NCBI RefSeq assembly: GCF_004345325.1
Contig: NZ_SLVJ01000023.1
Location: 1-64,000 of the forward strand
Origin: Acinetobacter calcoaceticus
GTDB taxonomy: Bacteria; Pseudomonadota; Gammaproteobacteria; Pseudomonadales; Moraxellaceae
Reading direction: 5' to 3'
Length of the DNA stretch: 64,000 bases
Shown: positions 9,329 to 19,319 of the stretch, piece after piece
Position numbering within the stretch: position 1 is the first letter of the stretch
How the letters are laid out: each line of letters starts with the position of its first letter
Notes under the pieces: model-generated
Seen by the model: only the letters and a program-made list of their open reading frames with translations
The model's database searches: none
Told to the model about the DNA's origin: nothing
Position numbers and translations under genes: made by a program

Positions 9329-10102
9329 ATGCATAGGCCAACTGATTTAGACCTTAGTCAATATATTGAGATTGAAGAATTTCACTATCAGAAAAACGAT
9401 ATCGTGACGCCACATAGTTGCCTATGGGGCGACTTTAACTTCAGTCTGAATGGGATGTTGGAATTTTCCATCAATGAGCAGCGATTTTTATCGCCACCGA
9501 ATTATGGGATATGGATACCACCACGGACTGCGCACTGTTCAACTGCACTCGATGCGCATATCACCCATTATATTTGTATTCGCCTCCACCCTAGCCTGTG
9601 TCATATATTCAGTGATCGTTGTAAGACGCTGAGTATTCAACCATTTTTTAGACAGGTCGTGAACGAGTTGCTGCAGCAAAAACATCTCAACCATTCCATC
9701 GCGCACTATCACTCCCATCTATTACAAGTCTTACTTGATCTGATGCGCATGGCACCTGCACATGATCACTACTTACCCCAAAGCAATCACCCTAACCTGC
9801 AACCGATCTTAATTCAATTGGCTGATCCACTACGCTTTAGGCAGAGTTTGCAGCAAGTTTTGGCTGACTTTGATGTCAGTGAGCGTCATATGCTGCGCTT
9901 AAGTCAGCAACACTTACAGCTGTCGCTGTCTGAGTGGCGTAACCGCGCCAAAATTGTCCATGCCATCGCTGCACTGCGTCAAGGTATTGCCATTAAACGG
10001 ATTGCCTATGCATTGGGTTATCAATATAGCTCGAGTTTTATCGACTTTTTTAAGCGCTATACTGGGCAAACGCCAGCGCAAATGCGTGATCTTGAGAGCT
10101 GA
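9329..10102 (+). CDS. AraC-family transcriptional regulator
   Basis: About 257 residues from the ATG at 9329; two in-frame GTG codons at 9320 and 9323 are alternative starts. The N-terminal cupin-like part (GMLEFSINEQRF, PNYGIWIPPRTAH) is typical of small-molecule sensing AraC regulators. The C-terminal third has two helix-turn-helix motifs: FDVSERHMLRLSQQHLQLSL leading to SEWRNRAKIVHAI, then IKRIAYALGYQYSSSFIDFF with the family signature FKRYTGQTPAQMR. It probably controlled the adjacent efflux gene, of which only the end remains at 9099-9293. The inducer is unknown. Confidence 0.85.
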   Translation: MHRPTDLDLSQYIEIEEFHYQKNDIVTPHSCLWGDFNFSLNGMLEFSINEQRFLSPPNYGIWIPPRTAHCSTALDAHITHYICIRLHPSLCHIFSDRCKTLSIQPFFRQVVNELLQQKHLNHSIAHYHSHLLQVLLDLMRMAPAHDHYLPQSNHPNLQPILIQLADPLRFRQSLQQVLADFDVSERHMLRLSQQHLQLSLSEWRNRAKIVHAIAALRQGIAIKRIAYALGYQYSSSFIDFFKRYTGQTPAQMRDLES

Positions 10103-10295
10103 TTTTGAACTCAGTATAAAATGCTGTCCAAATTGCTATTCACTTAAGTTTCATGCTCATAACTACATAATTACCCTAGAAACAAAGCCACTGAACACTC
10201 AAGCTTATCCATTCCACGGCAGCAAGTAGCATCACTCTGCCTTAGGCGCTTTAATCAACTCTCACTTCATCTGCAACAACCTCAAGGACCATTTC

Positions 10296-10805
10296 ATGAA
10301 AAAGCTCTTGATTGCGACTCTATGTGCAACTGCATTCACCCTCACAGCATGTGATAAAAAAGCAGCCGATCCCGCAACAGCACCTGCTGCAGTGATCAGT
10401 CTCAGTAGCAATAATGTTGCTGATATCAAAAGTGATTTAGATGCGATCGATGCGTTGGCCATTGCCAAATCAGATCAAGCCTTGGCTTCTCAAGACAAGA
10501 TGATGGAAGCTGACCAAAAAAAAGATAAAGTCATGATGAGTGAAGCCATGCAAGGCATGAAAGCCTATATCAAAGATTTCAATCAAGAACTGTTGGCTTT
10601 AAAGCTCAAAAGCACTGAAGTCGATGCGCTACGCAATAAAATGGATCAACAGAATAAAGTCACCTTAGAAATCTCAGATCTCAGCATGTCAGGCAGCCAA
10701 GATCAAAGCAAAATGGAAATGCTCGGCCAAAGCGGCATAAAACTCTCTGAAGAAATTGCTAAAGAACGAAAAGCATTGGCAGCAAAGGTTGCCGAGAAAA
10801 AATAA
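10296..10805 (+). CDS. Small lipoprotein, tandem family member 1
   Basis: 169 residues with a lipoprotein signal MKKLLIATLCATAFTLTAC (lipobox LTAC, Cys19) followed by DKK, then an Ala/Pro linker and a Lys/Gln/Asp-rich helical body likely to be coiled coil. A shared motif LKLKSTEVDALRNKM marks it as a paralogue of the genes at 11018, 11685 and, more distantly, 13185. An AAGGACC ribosome site precedes the ATG. The position after the signal is Asp, the classical inner-membrane retention residue in enterics, but that rule is not firm in Acinetobacter. Function unknown. Confidence 0.8.
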   Translation: MKKLLIATLCATAFTLTACDKKAADPATAPAAVISLSSNNVADIKSDLDAIDALAIAKSDQALASQDKMMEADQKKDKVMMSEAMQGMKAYIKDFNQELLALKLKSTEVDALRNKMDQQNKVTLEISDLSMSGSQDQSKMEMLGQSGIKLSEEIAKERKALAAKVAEKK

Positions 10806-10821
10806 CCTTTTGGTCAAATTT

Positions 10822-10855
10822 AAGAGCCTAAGATTTTTCTTAGGCTCTTTTTTTT
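10822..10855 (+). terminator. Rho-independent terminator
   Basis: A 12-bp perfect stem (AAGAGCCTAAGA with TCTTAGGCTCTT) and a 4-base loop, followed by a run of T. It ends the first lipoprotein transcript, so each tandem lipoprotein gene is its own unit. Confidence 0.9.
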
Positions 10856-11017
10856 ATTATTAATCACAGATATAACAAAATATACACCTTAAAAAAAAAT
10901 ATGCTAAGCTTAGAAACTTTACTAATATGCATATTATTTATACATATTATTCTTACATCACCGCGTTTGAATACTTCAAATAAATTCACGGTGATCTCAT
11001 CCTAAAAGGACGACTTT

Positions 11018-11542
11018 ATGAAAAAACTACTCATTGCTGCATTATGTACTTCGGCATTTACTTTGACCGCTTGTGATAAAAAAGCAACAGAAAGCACGGA
11101 TAAAAAAGAGGCCGCGACTGCAACTGCGGCAGCGAACTTAAGTAGTAACAATGCTGCAGATATCAAAGCTGACTTAGCTGCAATCGAAGCATGGACTGCA
11201 AAGCAAGCTACAGAAGCGACGGAATTTCAAGCCAAGATCACTGAGGCGACCCAAAAATCAGGTCAAAATTCATTAAAAGAAGCATTTGAAATCATGAAGT
11301 CTCAAAATGAAAAGTCAGTTAAAGATCTCGATGCACTCACGATTAAAAGTACTGAAGTCGACGCTTTACGTAGCAAAATGAAAGAAAGTGCTAATATTGG
11401 CCTTGAAATGGCTGAAGCTGCGATGTCAACTCAACCAGATGCGAAAAAGATTTCTGAATTGACCACCAAAGCAACTGAAGTAACTAAAGCAATGGCTGAA
11501 GATTTAAAAACTTTACAAGCGAAAGCAGCTGAAGCGAAATAA
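11018..11542 (+). CDS. Small lipoprotein, tandem family member 2
   Basis: 174 residues. The signal MKKLLIAALCTSAFTLTAC (Cys19) and following DKK are nearly identical to members 1 and 3. The mature part is Ala/Glu/Lys-rich with heptad-like spacing and the family motif LTIKSTEVDALRSKM. The block SSNNAADIKADLAAIEAW corresponds to SSNNVADIKSDLDAIDAL in member 1. An AAAGGACGACTTT leader gives the ribosome site. The gene has its own upstream AT-rich region and downstream terminator. Function unknown; the helical form suggests a structural or binding role in the periplasm. Confidence 0.8.
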   Translation: MKKLLIAALCTSAFTLTACDKKATESTDKKEAATATAAANLSSNNAADIKADLAAIEAWTAKQATEATEFQAKITEATQKSGQNSLKEAFEIMKSQNEKSVKDLDALTIKSTEVDALRSKMKESANIGLEMAEAAMSTQPDAKKISELTTKATEVTKAMAEDLKTLQAKAAEAK

Positions 11543-11556
11543 ACGCATAAGCTCAC

Positions 11557-11592
11557 AAACAGCGTTGGTCTATCCAAGCGCTGTTTTTTTTG
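11557..11592 (+). terminator. Rho-independent terminator
   Basis: An imperfect stem (ACAGCGTTGG with CCAAGCGCTGT) is followed by eight T residues, just after the second lipoprotein gene. Confidence 0.75.
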
Positions 11593-11684
11593 CATTGCTA
11601 TAAATATTTCCGTATTCTGCTTCACTGCTACGTGTCATTCGCCAAGTAATGTACCGAGCAATATGAATCTCTATGGAAAACTTT

Positions 11685-12263
11685 ATGAAAAAATTACTGA
11701 TCACTGCATTATGTACTTCGGCACTGACCTTGACCGCTTGCGATAAAAAAGCAACTGAAGCAACAGGTCAACAGACTGCCACAGCAACATCTGCAGTAGT
11801 CGCAACTCCTGCAACGGTTGTTACTCCTGCAGCGGTCGTTACACCTGCTGCAACTCGCTTTAGCCATAATAATAGTGCTGATATCAAAGTAGATATGGCT
11901 GCGATCAATAGCCTAGAAACAACTAAAGTTGCTGAATCAAAAGTTTTCCAAACTAAAATATCCAATGCAGTCACCAATACTGACAAAGCAGCATTAGATG
12001 CAGTCGCAATAGACATACAAAGCTTTGTGAATCAATACAATCAAGCGCTAGATGCACTGCCGCTTAAGAGTGCTGAAGTCGATGCCATACGCAGCAAAAT
12101 CAAAGATGTTAATCAAGTCGGCGCTGAGTTTATGAAAGCAACGCTAACACCCCAACCTGATGCTAAGAAAGTCTCAGCATTGACCCGTAAAATGGAAGAT
12201 ATTCAAAAATCAATTGAGACGGATATCAAGGCCCTACAGTCCAAAGTAACAGCAGCAAAATAA
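11685..12263 (+). CDS. Small lipoprotein, tandem family member 3
   Basis: I place the start at 11685 (MKKLLITALCTSALTLTAC, 192 residues) because GGAAAACTTT precedes it at the same spacing as in its paralogues; an in-frame ATG at 11673 would add four residues. The lipobox Cys is followed by DKKATEATG and a low-complexity linker of repeated VVTPAAV-type units (about 35-60). The helical body follows with the family motif LPLKSAEVDAIRSKI. The Val/Thr/Pro linker is absent from members 1 and 2, so the copies differ mainly in the tether between membrane anchor and helix. Function unknown. Confidence 0.8.
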   Translation: MKKLLITALCTSALTLTACDKKATEATGQQTATATSAVVATPATVVTPAAVVTPAATRFSHNNSADIKVDMAAINSLETTKVAESKVFQTKISNAVTNTDKAALDAVAIDIQSFVNQYNQALDALPLKSAEVDAIRSKIKDVNQVGAEFMKATLTPQPDAKKVSALTRKMEDIQKSIETDIKALQSKVTAAK

Positions 12264-12292
12264 TCATTTAAGTGACCAACTTTGCTTTAGAA

Positions 12293-12322
12293 CAGCGCAT
12301 GGCAAGACCTGCGCTGCTTTTA
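12293..12322 (+). terminator. Probable rho-independent terminator
   Basis: CAGCGCA pairs with TGCGCTG across a 10-base loop and is followed by CTTTT. It is weaker than the other hairpins in this lipoprotein block. Confidence 0.55.
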
Positions 12323-12483
12323 GTCACAGCGAATCAAAGTATAAGACTAAGATGCCAAATAAACCTCGTCATGAAAAAAGCAATCATGGAAATAATCTTA
12401 AAAAACTTGCAATAAAACTTGTGATCCCACTTAAATCTCGCTACAACAGGTGTATTCCAATCCAAAGCTGACAGGCAGTCACT

Positions 12484-13029
12484 ATGAGCAATTCGGTTTA
12501 CAACATTGCACTTCAAACCATCCAAGGCCAAGACACCACATTGAATCAATATCAAGGCAAAGTACTGCTCTTGGTCAATGTAGCCTCAAAATGTGGACTC
12601 ACCCCACAATATGAAGGTCTGGAAAAGCTCTATCAAGACAAGAAAGATCAAGGTCTTGAAATCCTTGGTTTCCCTGCCAATAACTTCCTCGAACAAGAAC
12701 CGGGCAGCAATGATGAAATCGAGCAATTTTGCTCAGTGAATTATGATGTGCACTTTCCATTGTTCGCTAAAATTTCAGTTGCAGGCGAAGATAAACATCC
12801 GCTGTATAACACTTTGATTAATGCCATTCCAGAGCGCATTGGCGAAGGTCCATGGTGGAAAGACCTGGAAGACTATGGCCTTACACCAAATCCACAACCT
12901 GAAGTTTTGTGGAATTTTGAAAAATTTCTGATCAATAAAAATGGTGAAGTTGTGGCTCGTTTCGCTCCAGATATCAAAGCCGATGATGAACGTATCCTCC
13001 AAGCGATCGAAAAAGAATTGAATGCTTAA
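12484..13029 (+). CDS. Glutathione peroxidase-family thiol peroxidase
   Basis: Reduces hydrogen peroxide and organic hydroperoxides. 181 residues, a little longer than the common 160-residue form. It has the peroxidatic cysteine motif NVASKCGLTPQY (Cys about 36) with cysteine rather than selenocysteine, the GFPANNFLEQEPGS block containing the second conserved region, and the WNFEKFLINKNGEVVARFAP block near the C-terminus. No signal peptide, so cytoplasmic. Many bacterial members actually use thioredoxin. The gene interrupts the row of related lipoproteins. Its own promoter should lie in the 220-base upstream gap. Confidence 0.93.
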   Translation: MSNSVYNIALQTIQGQDTTLNQYQGKVLLLVNVASKCGLTPQYEGLEKLYQDKKDQGLEILGFPANNFLEQEPGSNDEIEQFCSVNYDVHFPLFAKISVAGEDKHPLYNTLINAIPERIGEGPWWKDLEDYGLTPNPQPEVLWNFEKFLINKNGEVVARFAPDIKADDERILQAIEKELNA

Positions 13030-13184
13030 GTTGATGTAACGCGTTTTAAAACGATAAAAGCAATCTTTTCAGGCAGTAATGCTTTGGCACTGCTGCCCTC
13101 CTTTGTGTAGTCACTTTGCAAGTGTTCTCGATTTCTTCACATTTCAGACTTATAGTGAGGTTAATTTTTTTTGAGCTATCGCTG

Positions 13185-13808
13185 ATGATTCATAAGCGCT
13201 TTTTAAATGGCATCGGTCCTGTTGCCATCATGACCGCCACGCTGGGTTTATTGGGCTGCAACCCTACTCCTGATGCTTCCTCACCAACAAGTAGCACGCA
13301 AAATGATTCCGAGAATGCGTCTAAACAAGACACCGCGTTTGAGCAAGATAGCTCGTCTAACTCAGAAAAAAATCTACCCGACTTAGAGAGTCTTAAAAGT
13401 GGCAATATGCTATATATCGTACGTGATGTCGCGGAGATGCAGAGCAATGCTGGCAGCTACATAGAGCAACTCAAACAAAGCCAAAGTGAATTACAACAAG
13501 CCATTAGCAGCCAAGATACCGCCACTCTGCAACAAAGTGTCACTAAGCTGAATACACAGTTAACTGAGCTTAATCAACGCTTAAACGGTTTAAGCCTAAA
13601 GTCACAAGAAGTTGAAAGCATTCGTCGTCAGATCCTAGAGGTCAATCAACAGGCGCTCAACACCCCATTGCTAAACGGTAAAGCAGATCTGAGTAAAGTG
13701 AATTTTGAGCAAATAGAAAAGCAATTGAATAGCATACAAATGGATATGTTACAGCTTGCCAGCCTACTGATCCCTAAAGGGGATGCTGAAGCAGAAAACA
13801 AATCTTAA
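13185..13808 (+). CDS. Lipoprotein, divergent tandem family member 4
   Basis: I choose the ATG at 13185, which gives a compact lipoprotein signal ending in TLGLLGC; an upstream ATG at 13116 in the same frame would put over 20 extra residues before it. After the Cys comes a Ser/Asn/Gln/Asp-rich linker, then a Gln-rich helical body with regular heptads. The block LSLKSQEVESIRRQI matches the KS-x-EV-D/E-x-I/L-R motif of the three upstream lipoproteins, so I regard it as a diverged fourth copy. Function unknown. Confidence 0.75.
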   Translation: MIHKRFLNGIGPVAIMTATLGLLGCNPTPDASSPTSSTQNDSENASKQDTAFEQDSSSNSEKNLPDLESLKSGNMLYIVRDVAEMQSNAGSYIEQLKQSQSELQQAISSQDTATLQQSVTKLNTQLTELNQRLNGLSLKSQEVESIRRQILEVNQQALNTPLLNGKADLSKVNFEQIEKQLNSIQMDMLQLASLLIPKGDAEAENKS

Positions 13809-13853
13809 GCCACTTTATGCCTCAATCATATTTATCAACATGAGGCCTCAATA

Positions 13854-13886
13854 AAAACAGCAGCGCTCTAAGCGCTGCTGTTTTTT
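13854..13886. terminator. Bidirectional rho-independent terminator
   Basis: CAGCAGCGCT pairs with AGCGCTGCTG around a CTA loop, flanked by AAAA and TTTT. It sits between the convergent lipoprotein and PiT-like genes. Confidence 0.9.
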
Positions 13887-13908
13887 ACTAATCAGATTCA
13901 GTCAATCT

Positions 13909-14877
13909 TTAAACCATTTGATAGAGCCATGGCAGACTCAGTGCCAAAATCACGCTGATCGCTAGACCTAATGCTGCTTTAACCGCATCTTGACGGACAA
14001 TTTTTGCAGTTTCATACATGGAAGGCTTAAACATATGCATTGAGATCGCAAATTCACGACCAGCCAACAAGCCCAAGAAGACCCAAGTGGTACTCATCGG
14101 CACGTTACTCCATTCCTTAAAGATCAACAGAATAATTGCATATATAAAGTCGATCACTGTTGCTGCACGAATATCCGTGGTACCTGTTTTGGAAGTCACA
14201 ATTTTTTGGATCGCGCCGCCATTACGATAAAATATCCAACCCAGTAACACCACAAACACGATAACGGCAAAGACCATCCACGACAGAGACACTTGGCGTG
14301 GCAAATAAACAAAGATATTGGCCAAATCTTGAATTAACCATTGGCTCCACAAAAATGCGGTAGCTAACCACTGTAGACCCATCCAATAACCTGGCGCAGG
14401 TTGCCCCGAAGTACGATCGAAATACTCGGTCATCCTTTTAATCACTAAGCGATAAAGCACAATCGCCACGATAAATGCCACCGCATAGCCCATCAGGGAT
14501 TTGGTCAACATCGATCCAAGGCTACTCGGTGCAAATACGGTCAGCACCAAAAAGGTGGTGCTGACAGGAATAGAAAAGCGCGTCAAGATGAGGATGACGA
14601 TGGGCGGGATGATATAGAGCCAGCTCAAACCATTTTCAGGAAAGGGGATTTTATCTAAGCGATGGTAGGATGCATCCCCCACCCCTGAGGCATACCATCC
14701 ATAAAATAACACCACCACCAACACACTACTGGCAAATAACCACAACACCCACCATGGACGTTTGCTGTTTGAGGATATAAATGTCCCCAAGGTTTGTATT
14801 GCATCATTGGCTACGATCGAATACGCCGCCAACATGAACCCCACCACCATATAAACTTCAAGCATAGTACTTCTCAT
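13909..14877 (-). CDS. PiT-like polytopic inner-membrane protein
   Basis: 322 residues with about nine hydrophobic helices. Near the N-terminus it reads VANDAIQTLGTFISSN, and in the second half SNVPMSTTWVFLGLLAGREF. These resemble the inverted-repeat signature of sodium- or proton-coupled inorganic phosphate transporters (PiT family), in which an Asn-Asp pair starts each half. It is shorter than typical PiT permeases (about 420-500 residues) and the motif is only partly conserved, so transport of phosphate is an inference. The gene is monocistronic and convergent with the lipoprotein upstream. Confidence 0.65.
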   Translation of the reverse strand: MRSTMLEVYMVVGFMLAAYSIVANDAIQTLGTFISSNSKRPWWVLWLFASSVLVVVLFYGWYASGVGDASYHRLDKIPFPENGLSWLYIIPPIVILILTRFSIPVSTTFLVLTVFAPSSLGSMLTKSLMGYAVAFIVAIVLYRLVIKRMTEYFDRTSGQPAPGYWMGLQWLATAFLWSQWLIQDLANIFVYLPRQVSLSWMVFAVIVFVVLLGWIFYRNGGAIQKIVTSKTGTTDIRAATVIDFIYAIILLIFKEWSNVPMSTTWVFLGLLAGREFAISMHMFKPSMYETAKIVRQDAVKAALGLAISVILALSLPWLYQMV

Positions 14878-15006
14878 TTTTTTGCATTTTATTGATGTTA
14901 TTTACGCAAAAAAATATTTCAGCTTTAAGTCCATAGATATAATCTGACCAAATATATGTTTATTTCTAAATAACTTTAAGACAAACATCTCATTTTAATA
15001 GAGATA

Positions 15007-15444
15007 TTAATTTTTATTACATTCTTGATTTAAGCCGAGTGCCCATTGTCGATCTAGATCTAAACGCCGCTGTGGATACTTATAGTTGTCTGGCAAAAAC
15101 AAGGTCAATCGAGTTCGATTTGGAGCGATCCCTTCCAAAGTAACTTTAGACAAATATCGACCATCTTGATTGCGGGTGAAAATCGTCCCAAGCTCGATAA
15201 ACTCTTCCAACCTGTTATCTGTATAGACCAAATTATCATTGGTGGTAAAGGCCACACAATGATGGTAGGCACGCCGTACATTGTTAAAGGCATGCCGATA
15301 ATCGATATCAAGCTCCGTACTCAAACCATTTTGATAAGCATTTGCCACCAAGGCCGCTTCGGAAGGCAAACTTGGCTCTGAAAAATAGTGGATTTGACAA
15401 GCACTCAAAGATACGGTCAATAGGATGAGTATTATTTTGGACAC
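15007..15444 (-). CDS. Small lipoprotein
   Basis: 145 residues with a short lipoprotein signal MSKIILILLTVSLSAC (Cys16). The mature domain has a conserved-looking middle (YRHAFNNVRRAYHHCVAFTT) and alternating hydrophobic/polar strands such as GRYLSKVTLEGIAPNRTRLT, suggesting a small alpha/beta fold. Two further cysteines (in HHC and NQEC) could form a disulfide. I cannot name the family. The gene is monocistronic and its product is expected on a membrane facing the periplasm. Confidence 0.75.
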   Translation of the reverse strand: MSKIILILLTVSLSACQIHYFSEPSLPSEAALVANAYQNGLSTELDIDYRHAFNNVRRAYHHCVAFTTNDNLVYTDNRLEEFIELGTIFTRNQDGRYLSKVTLEGIAPNRTRLTLFLPDNYKYPQRRLDLDRQWALGLNQECNKN

Positions 15445-15718
15445 GATTTTTTCTCTCTCAATTCTAAAATTATTTTTATGGTGTGTACACGGGGAACTTT
15501 AACAATCCAATCATAAGCTTATTGCTGATTAGAAAACGAGTATCCTCTTTATTCTGCAAACATTTTTAGAAATTTTGGTGTATTCTTACACACTTATGCC
15601 ACTTGCCAAATTATAATTTCTATACCAATATTGAACTGATTCAACTTATCTTACCGATATAATCGTGATTGGATCCCAGTCATCCATTATAATTCCTTAA
15701 TAATTCTCGGATTTTAGT

Positions 15719-15910
15719 ATGCTAAACATCAAATCTTTATTGACCATCACCTTGCTGTCTAGCGCAGTTTTACTGACTGCTTGTAATAAAAAAGAAGCAG
15801 AAAATAAAGAGCCTACGCCTGAATCTCAAATCACGAATAGTGCTTCCGAAGCTGAAGCAACGACCCCGACCAAAGTAACACCACCAGATCAAATTGATGC
15901 AGCACCTTAA
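15719..15910 (+). CDS. Very small lipoprotein
   Basis: 63 residues. The signal MLNIKSLLTITLLSSAVLLT is followed by the lipobox Cys and NKK, then a wholly polar low-complexity tail rich in Glu, Thr, Ser and Pro. It resembles the first 60 residues of the tandem lipoproteins at 10296-12263 without their helical domain. It may be a free-standing short lipoprotein or the decayed start of another copy. A good terminator follows at 15944. Confidence 0.65.
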   Translation: MLNIKSLLTITLLSSAVLLTACNKKEAENKEPTPESQITNSASEAEATTPTKVTPPDQIDAAP

Positions 15911-15943
15911 GATCTATGCGAAAGTCAGCTGATCGGTGACAAG

Positions 15944-15970
15944 AAGGAAGGTTTAAGACCTTCCTTTTTT
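15944..15970 (+). terminator. Rho-independent terminator
   Basis: AAGGAAGGT pairs with ACCTTCCTT over a 5-base loop, followed by TTTT, 33 bases after the small lipoprotein gene. Confidence 0.85.
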
Positions 15971-16008
15971 ATAATTAAATTCTGCACCAAGCCAGTGAGC
16001 GTTTTTAT

Positions 16009-16302
16009 TTATTTACACCATGCCTGATAGCAAGCTTGCATGGACATTTTCTCTTCAGCCGATGCCGTTCGGCTTTCCATCAAGCTAAAGTCACCCTTAT
16101 ATGCCGCATCGATGATGGACTTGGCCAAAGCCGCTATACTGCTTCGCCCCAGCGCCTGATAGTTGTCTATTTCAAGTTCAGTTAAAACCAAGTCCCAACA
16201 CGACACCACAGAACTCATATCTACTGCAATCGCCAGAAAATACTGCTGTTGCTGTTGATATAATTCCCAAAAATGAGCTTCATGCTCGATTAATTTCATC
16301 AT
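16009..16302 (-). CDS. Small hypothetical protein
   Basis: 97 residues from the ATG at 16302 (MMKLIEHEAHFWELYQ); the frame is open further upstream to 16389, but that extension looks unlike a protein start. It is soluble and helical, with Trp/Cys/Tyr-containing segments (VVSCWDLVLTELEIDNYQAL, MSMQACYQAWCK). No motif I recognise. It lies just downstream of the atp operon on the same strand but beyond the atpC terminator, so it is probably expressed from its own promoter. Confidence 0.55.
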   Translation of the reverse strand: MMKLIEHEAHFWELYQQQQQYFLAIAVDMSSVVSCWDLVLTELEIDNYQALGRSSIAALAKSIIDAAYKGDFSLMESRTASAEEKMSMQACYQAWCK

Positions 16303-16444
16303 GATAAATACTTTAAATATTGGTCTGAACAGTATAGTCGAATGCCAGATCAGAGCCGATGAATATCGACTTAAATCTAGTGTGGACAACTACAGACTTA
16401 TCCACAGATCACTCCCAGGAACGACTGACCTTCCTCGTTTTGAA

Positions 16445-16470
16445 CAAAAAAAAGCCACCTTACGGTGGCT
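16445..16470 (-). terminator. Terminator of the atp operon
   Basis: On the minus strand AGCCACC pairs with GGTGGCT (16453-16470) and is followed by a run of eight or more T, 23 bases after the atpC stop. Confidence 0.9.
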
Positions 16471-16492
16471 CTTTTCAATCTCAAACTCGCAA

Positions 16493-16912
16493 TTACATTG
16501 CGCGGTTTTTGATTTTACGAATAGTCTCAAGCTGAGCTGCAGTTTCTGCCAAGGCAGCAAGCGCAGCAGCAGAGTCCATATCGCTCTTTTGATTGGCTAA
16601 CAAATGTTCAGCATGTTTACGCGCTTCTAAAATTGCAGCTTCATCTAAATTATCAGCACGGACTGCAGTATCTGCAAGTACCGTAACTACATGCGGTTGA
16701 ACTTCTAACACGCCACCAGATACATAGATTAATTCTTCAGTGCCGTTTTCCAACAACACACGAATTGCACCTGGCTTAAGCAAAGTTACAAGCGGAGCAT
16801 GACCTGGCATGATACCAAGCTCACCGCCTGCGCCTTTTGCAATCAGCATGGTCACAGTGCCTGAGTACAATGACTCATTTACACTGACGACATCACATTG
16901 CATCGTGGACAT
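16493..16912 (-). CDS. atpC: ATP synthase F1 subunit epsilon
   Basis: 139-residue central-stalk subunit that couples rotor and catalytic head and can inhibit ATP hydrolysis. The N-terminal beta-sandwich begins MSTMQCDVVSVNESLYSG and contains the family signature GELGIMPGHAPLVTLLKPG and YVSGGVLEVQPHVVTVLAD. The C-terminal two-helix domain (AAILEARKHAEHLLANQK onward) is Ala-rich, as usual. Last gene of the atp operon, 27 bases after atpD and followed by the operon terminator. Confidence 0.97.
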   Translation of the reverse strand: MSTMQCDVVSVNESLYSGTVTMLIAKGAGGELGIMPGHAPLVTLLKPGAIRVLLENGTEELIYVSGGVLEVQPHVVTVLADTAVRADNLDEAAILEARKHAEHLLANQKSDMDSAAALAALAETAAQLETIRKIKNRAM

Positions 16913-16939
16913 GGGAATCTCCTAAATGAGAGTTGCTAA

Positions 16940-18349
<1,410 letters not shown>

Positions 18350-18360
18350 TCAAAATAATG

Positions 18361-19230
18361 TTAAACGGCAGCGGCACCACCAACGATCTCAGAAATTTCC
18401 TGAGTAATCGCGGCTTGACGCAGCTTGTTATAAATAAGTTGTAGACTCTTGATCAAGTCGCCTGCGTTGTCGGTTGCAGCTTTCATTGCCACCATACGTG
18501 CAGATTGTTCACAAGCGATATTTTCAATCACACCTTGATAGACCACAGACTCGATATAGCGAACCAATAAACCATTTAATAGCTCTTCAGCATCTGGTTC
18601 ATAGAGGTAATCCCAACCGTAACTACGGTTTAGATCATCACCTTCAGCAGCAGCTGCTAATGGTACCAATTGTTCGATCTTTTGATTTTGAGTCATGGCG
18701 TTCACAAAGCCGTTGGATACTAGATAAATGCGATCTAACTCACCTTTATCAAATGCATCTAACATCACTTGTACTGAGCCTGATAACTGTTCCAATTCTG
18801 GTGCATCGCCAACTTGCGTTGTTGCGCCCAAAACCTTACCGCCGTAGCTTTTAAAAAACGAAACCGCTTTTTGGCCAATTAAAGCAAATTCAACTTCAAT
18901 TGACTGCTCTTTCTGTTCTTGGACATGTTTAGCAACTTTTTTGAACAAGTTAATGTTCAAGCCACCTGCTAAGCCACGATCTGAAGAAACAACAATATAA
19001 CCCACGCGCTTTACAGGGCGATCGATCATATAACGATGTTTAAATTCAGGGTTCGCTTGTACCAAATGAGCAATTACACGGCGCATATTTTCGGCATACG
19101 GACGGCCTTGAGCCATGCGCTCTTGCGCACGACGCATTTTAGAAGCAGCCACCATCTGCATCGCACGCGTAATCTTCTGCGTGCTTTTGATACTGGCTAC
19201 TTTGGCGCGAATTTCTTTTAAATTTGCCAT
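18361..19230 (-). CDS. atpG: ATP synthase F1 subunit gamma
   Basis: Rotating central shaft of 289 residues. The N-terminal helix [20 protein letters not shown] and the following [17 protein letters not shown] are the classic gamma signature. The C-terminal helix contains [20 protein letters not shown] and [20 protein letters not shown], the family fingerprint that forms the coiled coil with the N-terminal helix. It lies 26 bases upstream of atpD and 89 bases after atpA on the minus strand. Confidence 0.98.
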   Translation of the reverse strand: MANLKEIRAKVASIKSTQKITRAMQMVAASKMRRAQERMAQGRPYAENMRRVIAHLVQANPEFKHRYMIDRPVKRVGYIVVSSDRGLAGGLNINLFKKVAKHVQEQKEQSIEVEFALIGQKAVSFFKSYGGKVLGATTQVGDAPELEQLSGSVQVMLDAFDKGELDRIYLVSNGFVNAMTQNQKIEQLVPLAAAAEGDDLNRSYGWDYLYEPDAEELLNGLLVRYIESVVYQGVIENIACEQSARMVAMKAATDNAGDLIKSLQLIYNKLRQAAITQEISEIVGGAAAV

Positions 19231-19319
19231 ACGCTTAACCTAGTATTCGAAGGCCCTTTCAAGCCTCCGAAGGTTGATCCGTGAATCAAACTTAACTAAA
19301 GCTTTAGCCACTGCTAAAA

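Noticed and set aside
13050..13110. Hairpin-like GGCAGTAATGC...CTGCTGCC after the glutathione peroxidase gene
   Set aside because: Stem is interrupted and no T-run follows, so I do not call a terminator.
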